From assembly GCA_036417435.1 (NCBI GenBank), contig CM070904.1:17342835-17406834 (forward strand): a stretch of DNA of 64,000 nt, read 5' to 3'. A program made the position numbers and the translations under genes. This document shows positions 37,621 to 50,028 of this stretch, in pieces. The notes beneath the pieces are model-generated. The model ran no database searches, was not told where the DNA came from, and saw only the letters and a list, made by a program, of their open reading frames with translations. The DNA is from Inia geoffrensis (lineage: Eukaryota; Chordata; Mammalia; Artiodactyla; Iniidae). Every line of letters begins with the position of its first letter. Positions within the stretch are counted from its first letter, which is position 1.

Positions 37621-38770
37621 AATTTTGATTGCATCACTTTGTTTTCTCCCTTAGTAAGATTCACTGCTTCGTCCTCAGTATCTTAAACAGCTAGATACAA
37701 ACAGCAGGGCTATGCCGACATTCTATGACAGTACCAAAGTGCACATTTCCAGTTGGTGATATCACAGTAGGTACCCACCCTAAATATCTCTCGGTAGTGT
37801 GTTATTAGCATAGGCCTCAAAGTTTGCCATGTCCACCTCTTTGTCACACCCCATCACAGTGTTGAACGTGTCACTGGAAGACCAGCAGTTTTGCCCTTAT
37901 GTAAGGCACACTCTGTCTCTCATGACAGTAGTGTCGTCCTGTACAGTCTCATTAACAGAGTATATTTATCACTCGTTCATGGCTCGGCATTACAAACTCC
38001 TTCCATGTGTGTCTTTTCTTTATGTAAAAAAATGGTACTTAGCGTCCTTCAGGTTTAGAAATTAATGACAATATTAATTTTGAAAAGAATAAAATTTTAG
38101 CAAAGACTGAGATGCATCTTCAGATGAGTGAGAACTAAAAAGGAAAGAAAAATGTTACAGTAAGTAAATATTACACTGAATCATCTCTAATATTATTTCA
38201 GGACTTAAGCTCCTAGGGGGCTATATTTTTACTGACCATTTATTAAATTTCAAACCTAACTGAGACTGTTTGGAGAAGAGAGCATGGAAAACCACATTTT
38301 GAAAACAATGAGTGATATCAAGAAAGAAGCAGAAATGGCCTCAGTGTTGGGAGAACATATCGGGGAAATGCTCAAGCAAACAGTGATGGAACGTGACAGA
38401 GCTACTAAAATCCAAATCCACACAAACATTCAATTTGTTTCTCATCTGGGCACAGTTTCTTCTTCTACTCTGAACTGCAATTACAATGAATGGGCTTCAA
38501 CCCTCTCAACTGGTGCCCAGTGAAAGAGGCATGTTTATGCTCTCAAACATTTGGGCCATCCACTTGCTCATATGCTATGGTTTGATGCCCAGGTTTCTTT
38601 CTGTGCCATGAAATCCTGGTCCAGGATGAAACTGGAAAAAGATAGTGCAGTGACAGGATGATAAATGAGGTTCACCACGATGAAAGGTTGGATTGTCCTC
38701 TTGTATTCTTGGCAACAGAAACGGATTCACCAACACATCTGCCCCAAAACACATTCTTCTATAAAGTTTT
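37621..38770. other. Unique sequence with one odd small frame
   Basis: Holds no named repeat that I can see. The only item of interest is the 79-codon frame at 38284-38523, listed separately. Confidence 0.5.
38284..38523 (+). CDS. Candidate small ORF or unidentified pseudogene fragment
   Basis: A 79-codon frame with protein-like composition: an acidic/basic, probably helical N-terminal half (DIKKEAEMASVLGEHIGEML, residues about 12-31) followed by a polar, Ser/Thr-rich half. After the stop the same frame continues with further protein-like sequence to about 38660, which could mean a longer retrocopy with a nonsense codon. I recognise no family. There is no intron, promoter or poly-A evidence. 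It may equally be chance; confidence is low. Confidence 0.2.
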   Translation: MENHILKTMSDIKKEAEMASVLGEHIGEMLKQTVMERDRATKIQIHTNIQFVSHLGTVSSSTLNCNYNEWASTLSTGAQ

Positions 38771-38936
38771 AAAATGAAGCAGCTAAGGGAATTGTCTGGC
38801 AGTTCAGTGGTTAAGGCTCTGGGCTTTCACTGCTGAGGTCATGGGTTCAATCCCTGGTTGGGGAACTAAGATCCTGCTAACTGCACAGTGTGGCTGAAAA
38901 ATTTTTTAATTTAATAAAATAAAATCAAGCAGCTAA
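38771..38936 (+). mobile_element. Short CHR-1-like SINE with 16-base duplication
   Basis: Starts GGGAATTGTCTGGCAG at 38787, has an A box (CAGTGGTTAAGGCTC), a B box (GGGTTCAATCCCTGG) and a TGCACAGTGTGGCTG end followed by an A/T tail. The 16-base duplication AAAATGAAGCAGCTAA at 38771-38786 recurs as AAAATCAAGCAGCTAA at 38921-38936, one mismatch. An older insertion than the CHR-2-like copies, judging by the mutated head. Confidence 0.9.
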
Positions 38937-39567
38937 TAACCACATTATATGAAAGGACTAACAGGAAAATCCTCTCTTTTTGTTTGTGCATAGATACCCA
39001 AATTCAAAGTTCTTCTTTAGGATGGGGGACTTATATAGATAAGCATTCTGTTTGTTTGTGGCAATGCTAAACAAATTCATATTCTGAAAATTCCAAATTA
39101 AAGTACACACTAGGGTGCAACAATTCTGCTCAGTGAGGGTTCTTTCCCTTCAAACAAGATTTGTCACGTTTTAAAATTGAATTTATCCAATGCATATAAA
39201 ATGCAATAAAATGTACAGACCTTAACTGATATCTAAAAGTTTAAGAATCTGTCTTTTAAGTAAAACCTAGAGCTAACTTCTCTTTGAAAGTAATTTCAAT
39301 GTGACTGTAGAACTTTTGAAAGGATGTTAATTCTTTGAACAGAGATAAAATTAAACTCAAAAAGGTTTTAGTCACAGTAGTAGAGAGGCAGCACCTTCTA
39401 ACTAGCAGACCTTTAAAATTGACCATGGGCTAAAATCACAAAGTACAAAACAGCAACCAGTAAATCTGTCATGTGGTTTCTTCATCTCAGTCAGATACCA
39501 AATTGTCATCTAAGATTTAATCAACAATGTCCCTAGATTAAACTGAATTTGAAAATTTATTTTGACC
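38937..39567. other. Non-coding sequence, nothing recognised
   Basis: AT-rich sequence between the SINE and the TIMM17A retrocopy. No frames or repeats of note. Confidence 0.5.
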
Positions 39568-40455
39568 ATGGAGTCAAGGTACAAGAGTATGCGTGCGAAT
39601 TGTGGATGACTGTGGTGGGGCCTTTAAGATGAGAACCATAGGTGATGGTAATCAAAGGTTTTTGCAGTTCTCCAGTGGGAGTAAACCACAGACTAGGAAG
39701 GAGTTTGACAGCTATTAAAACCAGGGCTCTGCAGTTGAGAGGCAGCTTTGCTGTTTGGGGAAAGTCTGTTTTCCATGACTGACTGCAGTATGGTTCAAGT
39801 CAGAGGGAAAGAAGATCCCTGGAACTCCATCATGAGCGGTGCCTTAACAGGGGCCATACTGGCAGCAACAAACAGACCAGTGGCCATGGTTGGGTCAGCT
39901 GTGATGGGTGGCATTCTCTGGGCTTTAATTGAAGGAGCTGGTGTCTCCTTGACAAGATTTGCCTCTGCCCAATTTCCCAATTATCCTCCATTTGCTGAAG
40001 ACCCCTTGCAGTGGCCTTCAGCCCAGTTACCATCCTCACCTTTTGGAGACTACGGACAATATCAATAGGACTTCTTTCCCAGGATTTCTTTAATGGAATG
40101 AGGAAAGGATTTCAGACTGTTTTTCAAACTATAGGTGGGACAACTATGGCCAAACAAACTATGAAGAGACATTTAGCATCTTCTTCTATTTAAAGGAACA
40201 TGCGGGTGGGGGTTCCTAAAAGATAATACATTTATTTATTCATACTTGGATTGCATTTGTGATTAAATAAATGTCTAAAATCTTTCAAAGGAAATACAAT
40301 AAGTGCTAGGAAGATGAACGACCAAATGGCAAGTAGCAATGAAGTATGACCATCATTTCCTTGTGGACTTCTCTGCCTGGTTTTGTTCTGTTAGTCAAAC
40401 AATAAAAAAAAACTCCTGGACATTGATCTTAAGAAAACAAAACAAAACAAAACTT
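39568..40455 (+). pseudogene. TIMM17A: Processed TIMM17A pseudogene (retrocopy)
   Basis: An intronless copy of the mRNA for TIM17-A, a membrane subunit of the mitochondrial inner-membrane TIM23 import complex (parent about 171 residues). The start codon is at 39568, and traces of the N-terminal RIVDDCGGAF segment appear near 39596-39625. About 11 bases are then missing before IKGF, and a one-base insertion lies near 39760-39763. From there an open frame of about 105 codons runs to the normal stop at 40066-40068, with [23 protein letters not shown] and the C-terminal LPSSPFGDY. That C-terminus picks TIMM17A over TIMM17B. 3' UTR follows to an AATAAA near 40400 and an A-rich end. The frameshifts make it non-functional. 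Confidence 0.92.
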
Positions 40456-40884
40456 ACTTTAGAAAAATTTTAATGTGAAAATAGATTTAGTCTTTCTTCA
40501 CACCCTTCTAATTTAAAACAAAATAAATTTATTTTTCTTTACATAATTTTCTTGATTCTCCTCCTCATTTAAATTCTTCCAACATCCACTGAGCACAACT
40601 GGAACACAGCATTCAGATAAGGCCCTGATTCTGCTGTCTCAGTTTATGTTGATAATCTATCCTGATTGCTAAGGGTTACAATCTTTGTTTCACAAGGCTC
40701 TGCCTGGATACAAACTGTTCTACATAATGACACTTACTACAGAAGTCAAAAGTAAACACTCAAGTATCATTATACAATAATCATTTTTAAAACTGCATTA
40801 AAAATGTCTTGTGTTCTTCAGTTTGCCTCATTAAAATGCAGGCAATCCAGTTCAATAAATTCCAGAAGAGTAGTGAGTATCAGA
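40456..40884. other. Non-coding sequence between retrocopy and L1
   Basis: AT-rich sequence; nothing recognised. The exact start of the downstream L1 5' UTR is uncertain and could lie slightly upstream of 40885. Confidence 0.5.
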
Positions 40885-41775
40885 ATCCAGTCTCGGTAGA
40901 GGGACGTGCACTCACTCCCTCTTGCGAGAGCAGCAGAATCACAACTAACTGCTGAGCAATCACTCACAGGAAGACACTGGAACTCACCAAAAAAGACACC
41001 CCACATCCAAAGACAAAGGAGAAGCCACAATGAGATGGTAGGAGGGGCATAATCACAATAAAATCAAATCCCATAACTGCTGGGTGGGTGACTCACAAAC
41101 TGGAGAACCCTTATACCACAGAAGTCGACCCACTGGAGTGAAGGTTCTGAGCCCTATGTCAGGCTTCCCAACCTGGGGGTCCAGCAACGGGAGAAGGAGT
41201 TACCAGAGACTCAGACTTTGAAGGCTAGTGGGATTTGATTGCAAGACTTTGACAGGACAGGGGGAAACAGAGACTCCATGCTTGGAGGGCACACACAAAG
41301 TAGTGTGCACATCAGGACCCAGGGGAAGGAGCAGTGACCCCATAGAAGACTGAACCAGACATACCTGCTGGTGTTGAAGGGTCTCCTGCAGAGGTGGGGG
41401 GCAGCTGTGGCTCACTGTGGGGACAAGGACACTGGCAGCAGAAGTTCTGGGAAGTACTCCTTGGCATGAGCCATCCTGAGTCCACCATTAGCCCCAGCAA
41501 AGAGCCCGTAGGCTCCAGTGCTGGGTAGCCTCACGCCAAACAACAAGTAGTGGTGGAATTCAGCCTCACCCAGGAGACAAACACATTAAAGTTAAACTGA
41601 GCTCTGCCTACTAGAGCAACACCCAGCTCTACCCACCACCAGTCCCTCACATCAGGAAGCTTGCACAAGCCTCTTAACATAGCCCCATCCACCAGAGAGC
41701 AGGCAGCAGAAGAAAGAAGAACTACAATTCCGCAGCCTGTGGAATGAAAACCACATTCACAGAAAGATAGACAAA
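40885..41775 (+). promoter_or_regulatory. L1 5' UTR with internal promoter
   Basis: GC-rich leader before ORF1 with recurring purine-rich phrases (for example GGGGGAAACAGAGACTCC near 41261). In L1 biology this region drives sense transcription by RNA polymerase II from within the element. I see no intact YY1-type site at the very start, and decay makes activity unlikely. Confidence 0.6.
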
Positions 41776-42673
41776 ATGAAAAGTCAGAGGAATATGTACA
41801 AGGTGAAAGAGCAAGATAAAACCCCAGAAAAACAACTAAAAGAAGTGGAGATCGGCAACATTCCAGAAAAAGAATTCAGAATAATGATAGTGAAGATGAT
41901 CCAGGACCTTGGAAACAGAATGGAGGCAAAGATGGAGAAGATGCAAGATATATTTAACAAAGACCTAGAAGACTTAAAGAACAAATAAACAGAGATGAAC
42001 AGTCCAATAACTGAAATGAAAAATACACTAGAAGGAATCAATAGCAGAATAACTGAGGCAGAAGAACGGATAAATGACGTGGAAGACAGAATGGTGGAAA
42101 TCACTGCTGTGGAACAGAATAAAGAAAAAAGAATGAAAAGAAATGAAAACAGCCTAAGAGACCTCTGGGACAACATTAAATGCAACAACATTCACATTAT
42201 AGGGGTCCCAGAAGGAGAAGAGAGAGAAAGGACCTGAGAAAATATTTGAACAGATTATAGTTGAAAACTTCTCTAACATGGGAAAGGAAATAGCCACTCA
42301 AGTCCAGGAAGCGCAGAGTCCCAGGCAGGATAAACCCAAGGAGAAACACACCAAGACACCTAGTAAGCAAGTTGACAAAAATTAAAGACAAAGAAAAATT
42401 ATTAAAAGCAACAAGGGAAAAATGACAACATACAAGAGATGTCCCATAAGGTTAGCAGCTGATTTCTCAGCAGAAACTCTACAAGTCAGAAGGGAGTGGC
42501 ACAATATATTTAAAGTGATGAAAAAGAAGAACCTACAACCAAGATTACTCTAGCCGGCAAGGATCTCATTCAGATTCGATAGAGAAATCAAAAGCTTTAC
42601 AGAGAAGCGAAAGCTAAGAGAACTCAGTACCACCAAACCAGTTCTACAACAAATGCTAAAGGAACTTCTCTAA
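41776..42673 (+). pseudogene. L1 ORF1 pseudogene
   Basis: ORF1 encodes the RNA-binding chaperone of the L1 particle. Here an N-terminal segment and long coiled-coil (41776-42237, rich in Lys/Glu with heptad spacing, e.g. ISRITEAEERINDVE) are cut by an in-frame TAA at 41986-41988, where related copies suggest a CAA Gln codon. The frame is then shifted near 42230, before the RNA-recognition and C-terminal domains, which continue in other frames to about 42673 (a stop near GAACTTCTCTAAG). Confidence 0.85.
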
Positions 42674-42731
42674 GTGGGAAACACAAGAGAAGGAAAAGGC
42701 CTACAAAAACAAACCCAAAACAATTAAGAAA

Positions 42732-45700
42732 ATGGTAATAGGAACATACATATCAATAACGACCTTAAATGTGAATGGATTAAATGCTCCAACCAAAAGA
42801 CACAGGCTCACTGAATGGATACAAAAACAGAACCCATATTTATGCGGTCTACAAGAGACCCACTTCAGACCTAGGGACACATGCAGACTGAAAGTGAGGG
42901 GATGGAAAAAGATATTCCATGCAAATGGAAATCAAAAGAAAGCTGGAGTAGCAATACTCATACCAGATAAAATAGACTTTGAAATAAAGAATGTTACAAG
43001 AGACAAGGATGGACACTATGTAATAATCAAGGGATCAATCCAAAAAGATGTAACAGTTATAAATATACATCCACCCAACACTGGAGCATTTCAATGCATA
43101 AGGCAAATGCTAACAACTATAAAAGAGGAAATTGACAGTAACACAATAATAGTGGGGGACTTTAACACCTCAGTTACACCAATGGACAGATCATCCCAAG
43201 AGAAAATTAATAAGGAAACACAAGCTTTAAATGACACAATAGACCAAATAGATTTAATTGATATTTATAGGACATTCCATCCAAAAACAGTAGATTACAC
43301 TTTCTTCTCAAGTGCACATGAAACATTCTCCAGGACAGATCACACCTTGGGTCACAAATCAAGCCTCAAGCATCTTTTCCAACCACAACACTATGAGATT
43401 AGAAATAAATTACAGGGAAAAAATGTAAAAAACACAAACACATGGTGGATAAACAATGTGTTACAATGTAACCAAGAGATCACTGAAGAAATCAAAGAGG
43501 AAATCAAAAAATACCTAGAGACAAATGACAACAAAAAAACACGATGATCCAAAACATGGGAGGCAGCAAAAGCAGTTCTAAGAGGGCAGTTTATATCAAT
43601 ACCATCCTACCTCAAGAAACAAGAAAAATCTCAAATAAGCAATCTAACCTTACACTTAAAGGGACTAGAGGAAGAAGAACAAACAAAACCCAAATTTAGT
43701 AGAAGGAAAGAAATCATAAAGATCAGAGCAGAAATAAAAGAAACAGAAAGAAAGAACAGCCAAGATCAATAAAACTAAAAGCTGATTCTTTAATAAGATA
43801 AACAAAATTGATAAACCTTTAGCCAGACTCATCAAGGAAAAGAGGGAGAGGACTCAAATCAATAAAATTGGAAATGATAAAGAAGTTACTATGGACACTG
43901 CACAAATACAAAGCATCATAAGAGAATACTACAAGCAACTCTATGCCAATAAAATGAACAACATGGAAGAAATGGAAACATTCTTAGAGAGGTATAACCT
44001 TCCAAGGCTGAACCAGGAAGAAATAGAAAATATGAACTGACCAATCATAAGTAATGAAACTATGATTAAAAATCTTCAAACAAAAGTCCAGGACCAGATA
44101 GCTTCACAGGTGAATTCTGTCAAGTGTTTAGGGAAGAGCTGACACCCATCCTTCTCAAACTCTTCCAAAAAGTTGCAGAGGAAGGAACACTCCCAAACTC
44201 ATTCTATGAGGCCACCATCACCCTGATACCAAAACCAGATGAAGATACTAAAAGAGAGAAAATTACAGACCAATATCACTGATGACTATAGATACAAAAA
44301 TCCTCAATAAAATACTAGCAAACAGAATACAACAACACATTAAAAGGATCATACACCATGATCAAGTGGGATTCATCCAAGGGATGCAAGGATTCTTCAA
44401 TATATGCAAATCCATCAATGTGATACACCATATTAACAAACTGAAAAATAAAAACCATATAATCATCTCAACAGATGCAGAAAAAGCTTTTGACCAAATT
44501 CAACACTGATTTATGATAAAAGCTCTCCAGAAAGTGGGCATAGAGGGAACCTACCTCAACATACTAAAGGCCATATATGACAAACCCACAGCAAAACATC
44601 ATTCTCAATGGTGAAAAACTGAAAGCATTTCTTCTAATATCAGGAACAAGACAAGGATGTGCAATCTCACCACTACTATGCAACACAGTTTTGGAAGTCC
44701 TAGCCACAGCAATCAGAGAAGAAAAAGAAATAAAAGGAATACAAATTGGAAAAGAAGAATTACAACTGTCACTGTTTGCAGATGACATGACACTATATGT
44801 AGATAATCCTAAAGATGCCACCAAAAAACTACTGGAGCTAATTAATGAATTTGGTAAAGTTACAGGATACAAAATTAATGCACAGAAATCACTTGCATTC
44901 CTATACACTAACAATGAAAGATCAGAAGGAGAAATTAAGGAAACAATCTCATTTACCACTGCAACATAAAGAATAATATAGCTAGGAATAAACCTACCTA
45001 AGGAGGTAAAAGACCTATACTCAGAAAAGTATAAGACACTGATGAAAGAAATCAAAGACGATAAAACAGATGGAGAGATATGCCATGTTCTTGGATTGGA
45101 AGAATCACTATTGTGAAAATGACTATATTACACAAAACAATCTACAGATTCAATGCAATCCCTATCAAATCACCAGTGGCATTTTTTACAGAACTAGAAC
45201 AAAAAAATCTTAAAATTTGTATGGAGACACAAAAGACCCCGAACAGCCAAAGTAATCTTGAGGGGAAAAAAGCAGAGCTGGAGGAATCAGACTCCCTGAC
45301 TTCAGACTATACTACAAAGGTACAGTAATAAAGACAATATGGTACTGGCACAAAAACAGACATACAGATCAATGGAACAGGATAGAAAGCCCAGAGATAA
45401 ACCCACGCACCTACGGTCAACTAATCTATGACAAAGGAGGCAAGGATATACAATGGAGAAAAGACAGTCTCTTCAATAAGTGGTGCTGGGAGAACTGGAC
45501 AGCTACATGTAAAAGAATGAAATTAGAACACTCCCTAACACCATACACAAAAATAAACTCAAAATGGATTAAAGACCTAAATGTAAGACCAGACGCTATA
45601 AAACTCTTAGAGGAAAACATAGGAAGAACATTCTTTGACATAAATCACAGCAAGATTTTTCTAGGACCCACCTCCTAGAGTAATGGAAATAAAAACAAAA

Positions 45701-46490
45701 ATAAACAAATGGGACAGCACAGCAACGGAAACTATAAACAAGACGAAAAGACAACCCTCAGAATGGGAGAAAATAGTTGCAAACGAATCAACGGACAAAG
45801 CATTAATCTCCAAACTATACAAACAGCTCATGCAGCTCAATATTAAAAAAACAAACAACCCAACCCAAAAGTGGGCAGAAGACCTAAACAGACTTTCTCC
45901 AAAGAAGACATACAAATGGCCAAGAGGCACATGAAAAGCTGCTCAACATCACTAATTATTAGAGAAATGAAAATCAAAACTACGATAAGGTATCACCTCT
46001 CCTGGTTAGAACGGGCATCATCAGGAAATCCATAAACAACAAATGCTGGAGAGAGTGTGGAGAAAAGGGAACCCTCTTGCACTGTTGGTGGGAATGTAAA
46101 TTGATATAGCCACTATGGAGAACAGTATGGAGGTTCCTTAAAAAACTAAAAATAGAACTACCATACGACCCAGCAATCCCACTACTGGGCATACACCCTG
46201 AGAAAACCATAATTCAAAAAGAGTCATGTACCACAATGTTCATTGCAGCTCTATTTACAATAGCCAGGACATGGAAGCAACCTAAGTGTCCATCAACAGA
46301 TGAATGGATAAAGAAGATGTGGCATTTATATACAATGGAATATTACTCAGCCATAAAAAGGAACGAATATGAGTTATTTGTAGTGAGGTGGATGGATCTA
46401 GAGTCTGTCATACAGAGTGAAGGAAGTCAGAAAGAGAAAAACAAATACCGTATGCTAACACATATATATGAAACCAAAAAAAAAAAAAAG
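42732..46490 (+). pseudogene. L1 ORF2 pseudogene (endonuclease and reverse transcriptase)
   Basis: ORF2 encodes the L1 endonuclease/reverse transcriptase. The 42732-43547 frame (271 codons) is the endonuclease: NVNGLN near residue 13, QETH near 41, VGDFN near 141 and SRTDH near 200. The final SDH motif is lost through a short deletion and frameshift near 43365, and the usual INIYAP reads INIHPP. Reverse transcriptase continues in pieces: 44282-44509 (STDAEKAFD) and 44577-44969, where FADD is intact. The C-terminal domain with HCWWEC lies near 46080. At least five frame changes occur, so no full protein is possible. Confidence 0.9.
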
Positions 46491-46863
46491 TTATGAAGAA
46501 CCTAGGGGCAAGACGTGAATAAAGATGTAGACCTACTAGAGAATGGACTTGAGAACACAGGTATGGGGAAGGGTAAACTGGGAGAAAGTGAGAGAGTGGT
46601 GGCATATATATGGACATATATACACTACCAAATGTAAATAGATAGCTAGTGGGAAGCAGTCACGTAGCACAGGGAGATCAGCTCGGTGCTTTGTGACCAG
46701 CTAGAAGGGTGGGATAGGGAGGGTGGGAGGGAGGGACATGCAAGAGGGAAGAGATATGGGGATATATGTATATGTATTACTGATCCACTCTGTTTTAAAG
46801 CAGAAACTAACACACCACTCTAAAGCAATTATACTCCAATAAAAATGTTAAAAAAAAAAAAAA

Positions 46864-47374
46864 GAAATCACTCTTACATATTTAAAGAGATGGCTGCCAA
46901 CAGTTTTATGATTTTCTACCTACGTTTTTTCCATTCTAAAAAACTCAAACTGATTTTTCAAGTATCTCTTTTGGATTTCACTGATCTTGAAAGCTTGGTA
47001 TTGAAACACTTGAAGCATCCTAATTCTTTCAGCCTAAGTGAATCACATAAAATACAAATAGCTATCAGTACCTTGCCAAGGTTTGGCATTTACCACGTGT
47101 CAGATGCAAAGCTGGGTATAAGAATCTCAAAGATGAATCAGTTACAGATGTTGTCCTCAAAGAAATTACAAGATAGACAGAAATAGGATGCTGTTGGAGG
47201 CATAAGAAAGCATTCAATTCTCTCTCAGAGGAATATGAATAATTTCCAAATGTGGTTTATAGTGGAGCTATTACACCTGTCTGGAACTAATCTATCTTGA
47301 AGACCATTCAAGGTAGAGGAAATAGCTTGAACAACAATACAAAGGAGTTAGACAACTTATCATAGTTTAGAGAT
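46864..47374. other. Non-coding sequence with an L2-like patch
   Basis: The 3' flank of the L1. About 47080-47185 resembles an L2 3' end (CCACGTGTCAGATGCAAAGC, CAAAGATGAATCAG, CTCAAAGAAATTACAAG), which likely explains part of the 113-codon frame at 46845-47186. No gene. Confidence 0.45.
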
Positions 47375-47755
47375 CACCTTAGTCAGTTCAAGCTGCTATA
47401 ACAAATTACCATAGTCTGGGTGGCTTAAACAACAAACATTTATTTCTCACAGTTCTGGAGGTTGGAAGGTCCAAGATCAAGGTACCATCACAACTGGCAT
47501 CAAGTGAGAGCCCACTTCCTGGTTTGCAGATGACTGTCTTAGTCTCTCCTTACATGGCAAAGAGCAGAGAGATAGAGAGAGCAGTTCTCTTGTCTATTTT
47601 TATACGGGCACTAATCCCATTCATGAGGCCCCACCCTCATGACTTAATTAACTCCCAAAGTTCCCACCTCCTAATGCCATCACATTGGAGGGATAGGATA
47701 GGTGAATTCTGGAGGAACACAAACATTCAGTCCATATCAGGGACCAAACTATTAA
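47375..47755 (-). repeat. MaLR-type solo LTR (MLT/MST class)
   Basis: In plus orientation it reads TTAGTCAGTTCAAGCTGC, CATTTATTTCTCACAGTTC, CACTAATCCCATTCATGAGG and ends ACACAAACATTCAGTCC; reversed, this is the layout of an old ERVL-MaLR LTR, including an AATAAATG-type signal. The plus frame 47524-47781 is a by-product. No internal coding sequence follows, so it is a solo LTR. Class is fairly secure, subfamily is not. Confidence 0.65.
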
Positions 47756-47789
47756 ATATGGTAAGGTTTTGTAATTGTTGAAGTGGTGG

Positions 47790-48345
47790 GCAGACTCCCT
47801 ATAATGGGGGACCTTGTATGTCATACCAAGGAATTTGGATTATAATCTAGTAGGCAATGAGAAGTCAGGAAAAGAAGATTAAATCAGGAACTGATACAAC
47901 TGATTTGATATGTTCATCATCAACTTACTCCTGCAAGGTATATGGGTTGAAGAGAGATAAGATTTTAATGAGAACACATAGAAGAAGTAGGCTAGGCAAA
48001 AAATGAATGAAGTCTGAATTAAGGTGGAAACAAGAGGATGACTACAAGGGAACGAGATGAGGAAGTGGTAAGGAGGTAGAGCTGACTGAAATTGGATGCC
48101 ATCTGGATGTAAGGGATCAGGAAAGGGAGTCATGGAGGAGTTCTACATGATTGGCAGGTGATGCTATCATTCTTATAGTTTGGAAAACAGCAGAAAGAGT
48201 TAGCGAGGAATAATAGTGAATCAACTTTGAACATGTCGCATTTGAGGTGTCTCTGCGGATAGCTAACATCTCAATTCTTTAGTAGAAAAGCAGTAGAGTA
48301 AAGCAAAGTGTTAAATTCTCAAAATACTATTCAATTCCTGAAAGA
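47790..48345 (+). repeat. L2-like ancient repeat
   Basis: A purine-rich stretch with the feel of L2 internal sequence: ACCTTGTATGTCATACCAAG, a degraded GGATTATAATCTAGTAGGC, GATGACTACAAGGG and GGGATCAGGAAAGGGAGTC. Coding capacity is lost; the frames here are short. Assignment rests on phrase order only. Confidence 0.4.
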
Positions 48346-50028
48346 TATAAATGAATAAAAGAAATTTTGAAGTAACATGGGGTCTGAGAGGCCAACAGGA
48401 AAGGGCATTTCTTTACCAAAGAATGCTTTTTGCTTGTGTAGTTGAAAGAAAGGAAGAGGGAGGGAGAGATAAAGGGAAGGAGGGAGTGAGACATCTCAAC
48501 TACTCCAAGAAGTTCCCTTTTAGTCACTGGGTTGTAAATTTTACTGAAAAACAAAACAAACAAACAAATAATTACTACAATGTTTCAGGGTATTTGGGGC
48601 TTTTGAGATGACAAGACATAGGACACATTCATTTTGTTCACCTTTTCATCCTCCTGATACAGAAGGCAGAGAGGGGCTAATCAATAAAAATTGGTTAAAT
48701 AATGAAATTTGCATTCATGAGTACATCTCTATTGGATTTAATTTCATACTTCCTTTGAATCTGTAGTCAGAATGTGCTCTACAGTTAATCCCCCATAACT
48801 CTGAAATTTCACCTGAAATGGTCACTTCCCTACCTCATTATGGGAGAGGTTCCCACTCTCACGTGGGGTTAATCCCATGTATAAGCAGACTTTGGTTGGG
48901 CCAGGGAATATCTAATGATCAAATCCACGTGACACCACTGCAATTGCTCACGGTACACAACTCTTTCTTCCCATTCACAAAACCTAGCAGTGGCCAAGTC
49001 AAATTTATGTTCACTGCAACCTTGCAGTGACTTTCTTTTGCCACTTCCCAGGATTCTGAGAGGGTACCATGAGAGAGACCCAGAATCTAACAGTAAGGAC
49101 ACAGCTAGGTAACTACCACTTTGTCACAATGATGCAAATTTCCTAGAGAAATGTACAGGCAACTGGCCAAAAACAAGAGCTCGTTAGAGAACTTCAGAAG
49201 CCTGAATATACTTGTAAAAAGAAATGATTAAATGTATGTTAAGCATTTTTAAATTCCTGCAAAAAAAAGCACCATCTTAAATCTCAATCTAAATAAGTGT
49301 GTTTTCAAACACAAAACCAAGAAGACTGCCTCTTTAGCTATGGAGTGTCACCTTGGGAGATATTACTTGAGCTCAAATAGATAAAACTCCTGGTACTGCA
49401 TTATGTCTCTTCTACTTATGTGCCAAAAGAGAATAACTAATAGGGAGAGAAAGACAGGTTTTATATTTTCAGGTCGTTATGAAATATGTAATCCATTCAT
49501 ACAACAGAGTGTGTGATTACTTATGTGGACACCAGGTAGAGTTAATGAGCCTCTGAAACCTATTATATCAGTCACTAGAAAGTCCTTATAAGGCTAAAAT
49601 TTGAAACTCTTATCACCACTGAATATTCAAATGAATACCATGGTTACTAATTTTAAAAAGGGAAATTACTGCATTTATTGCTATACGCTGAGAAGAAAGA
49701 AAAAAAATTAATGTCATTTTCTATCCTTGAGGACAAATTCCATATTCTATTCTGTTTTATATCCACATCATCTAGCACAGTAATTTGAACAAAGATGTTC
49801 ATATATTCAATTAAAATAGGCACACAAGTAATAGATCTGTAGACAGGCTACATATATGTAAAGTAAGCATAGTACAAATACACCTCATCTCTTTTCATTT
49901 TAGAAAGTTATTTTTCTTTTTACTAGTCCTCTATATCATAGTTTATTTCAATATGCCTGATAATTCCACAAGTCTCAACATTCTAGAAATGTCCAAAACT
50001 GGCATGTAATTAATCATTAGAGAGCTTG

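Larger units (their letters stand above)
40885..46863 (+). mobile_element. Near full-length L1, all coding regions broken
   Basis: About 6 kb L1 with a GC-richer 5' UTR (about 40885-41770), ORF1, a short spacer, ORF2, and a 3' UTR ending in an A tail at 46849-46863. The 5' UTR contains the usual internal promoter region of cetartiodactyl L1s, so the original insertion was probably full length. Both ORFs carry nonsense codons and frameshifts. Target-site duplications were not identified. It is the most complete L1 in the window and served as my internal reference for the others. Confidence 0.93.

Noticed and set aside
41784..42191. 135-codon minus-strand hydrophobic frame
   Set aside because: Antisense of the L1 ORF1 coiled coil; Lys/Glu codons read backwards give Phe/Leu/Ser-rich sequence.
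44564..45055. 163-codon minus-strand frame
   Set aside because: Antisense of L1 ORF2 reverse transcriptase; same peptide style appears opposite ORF2 at 13210-13611.
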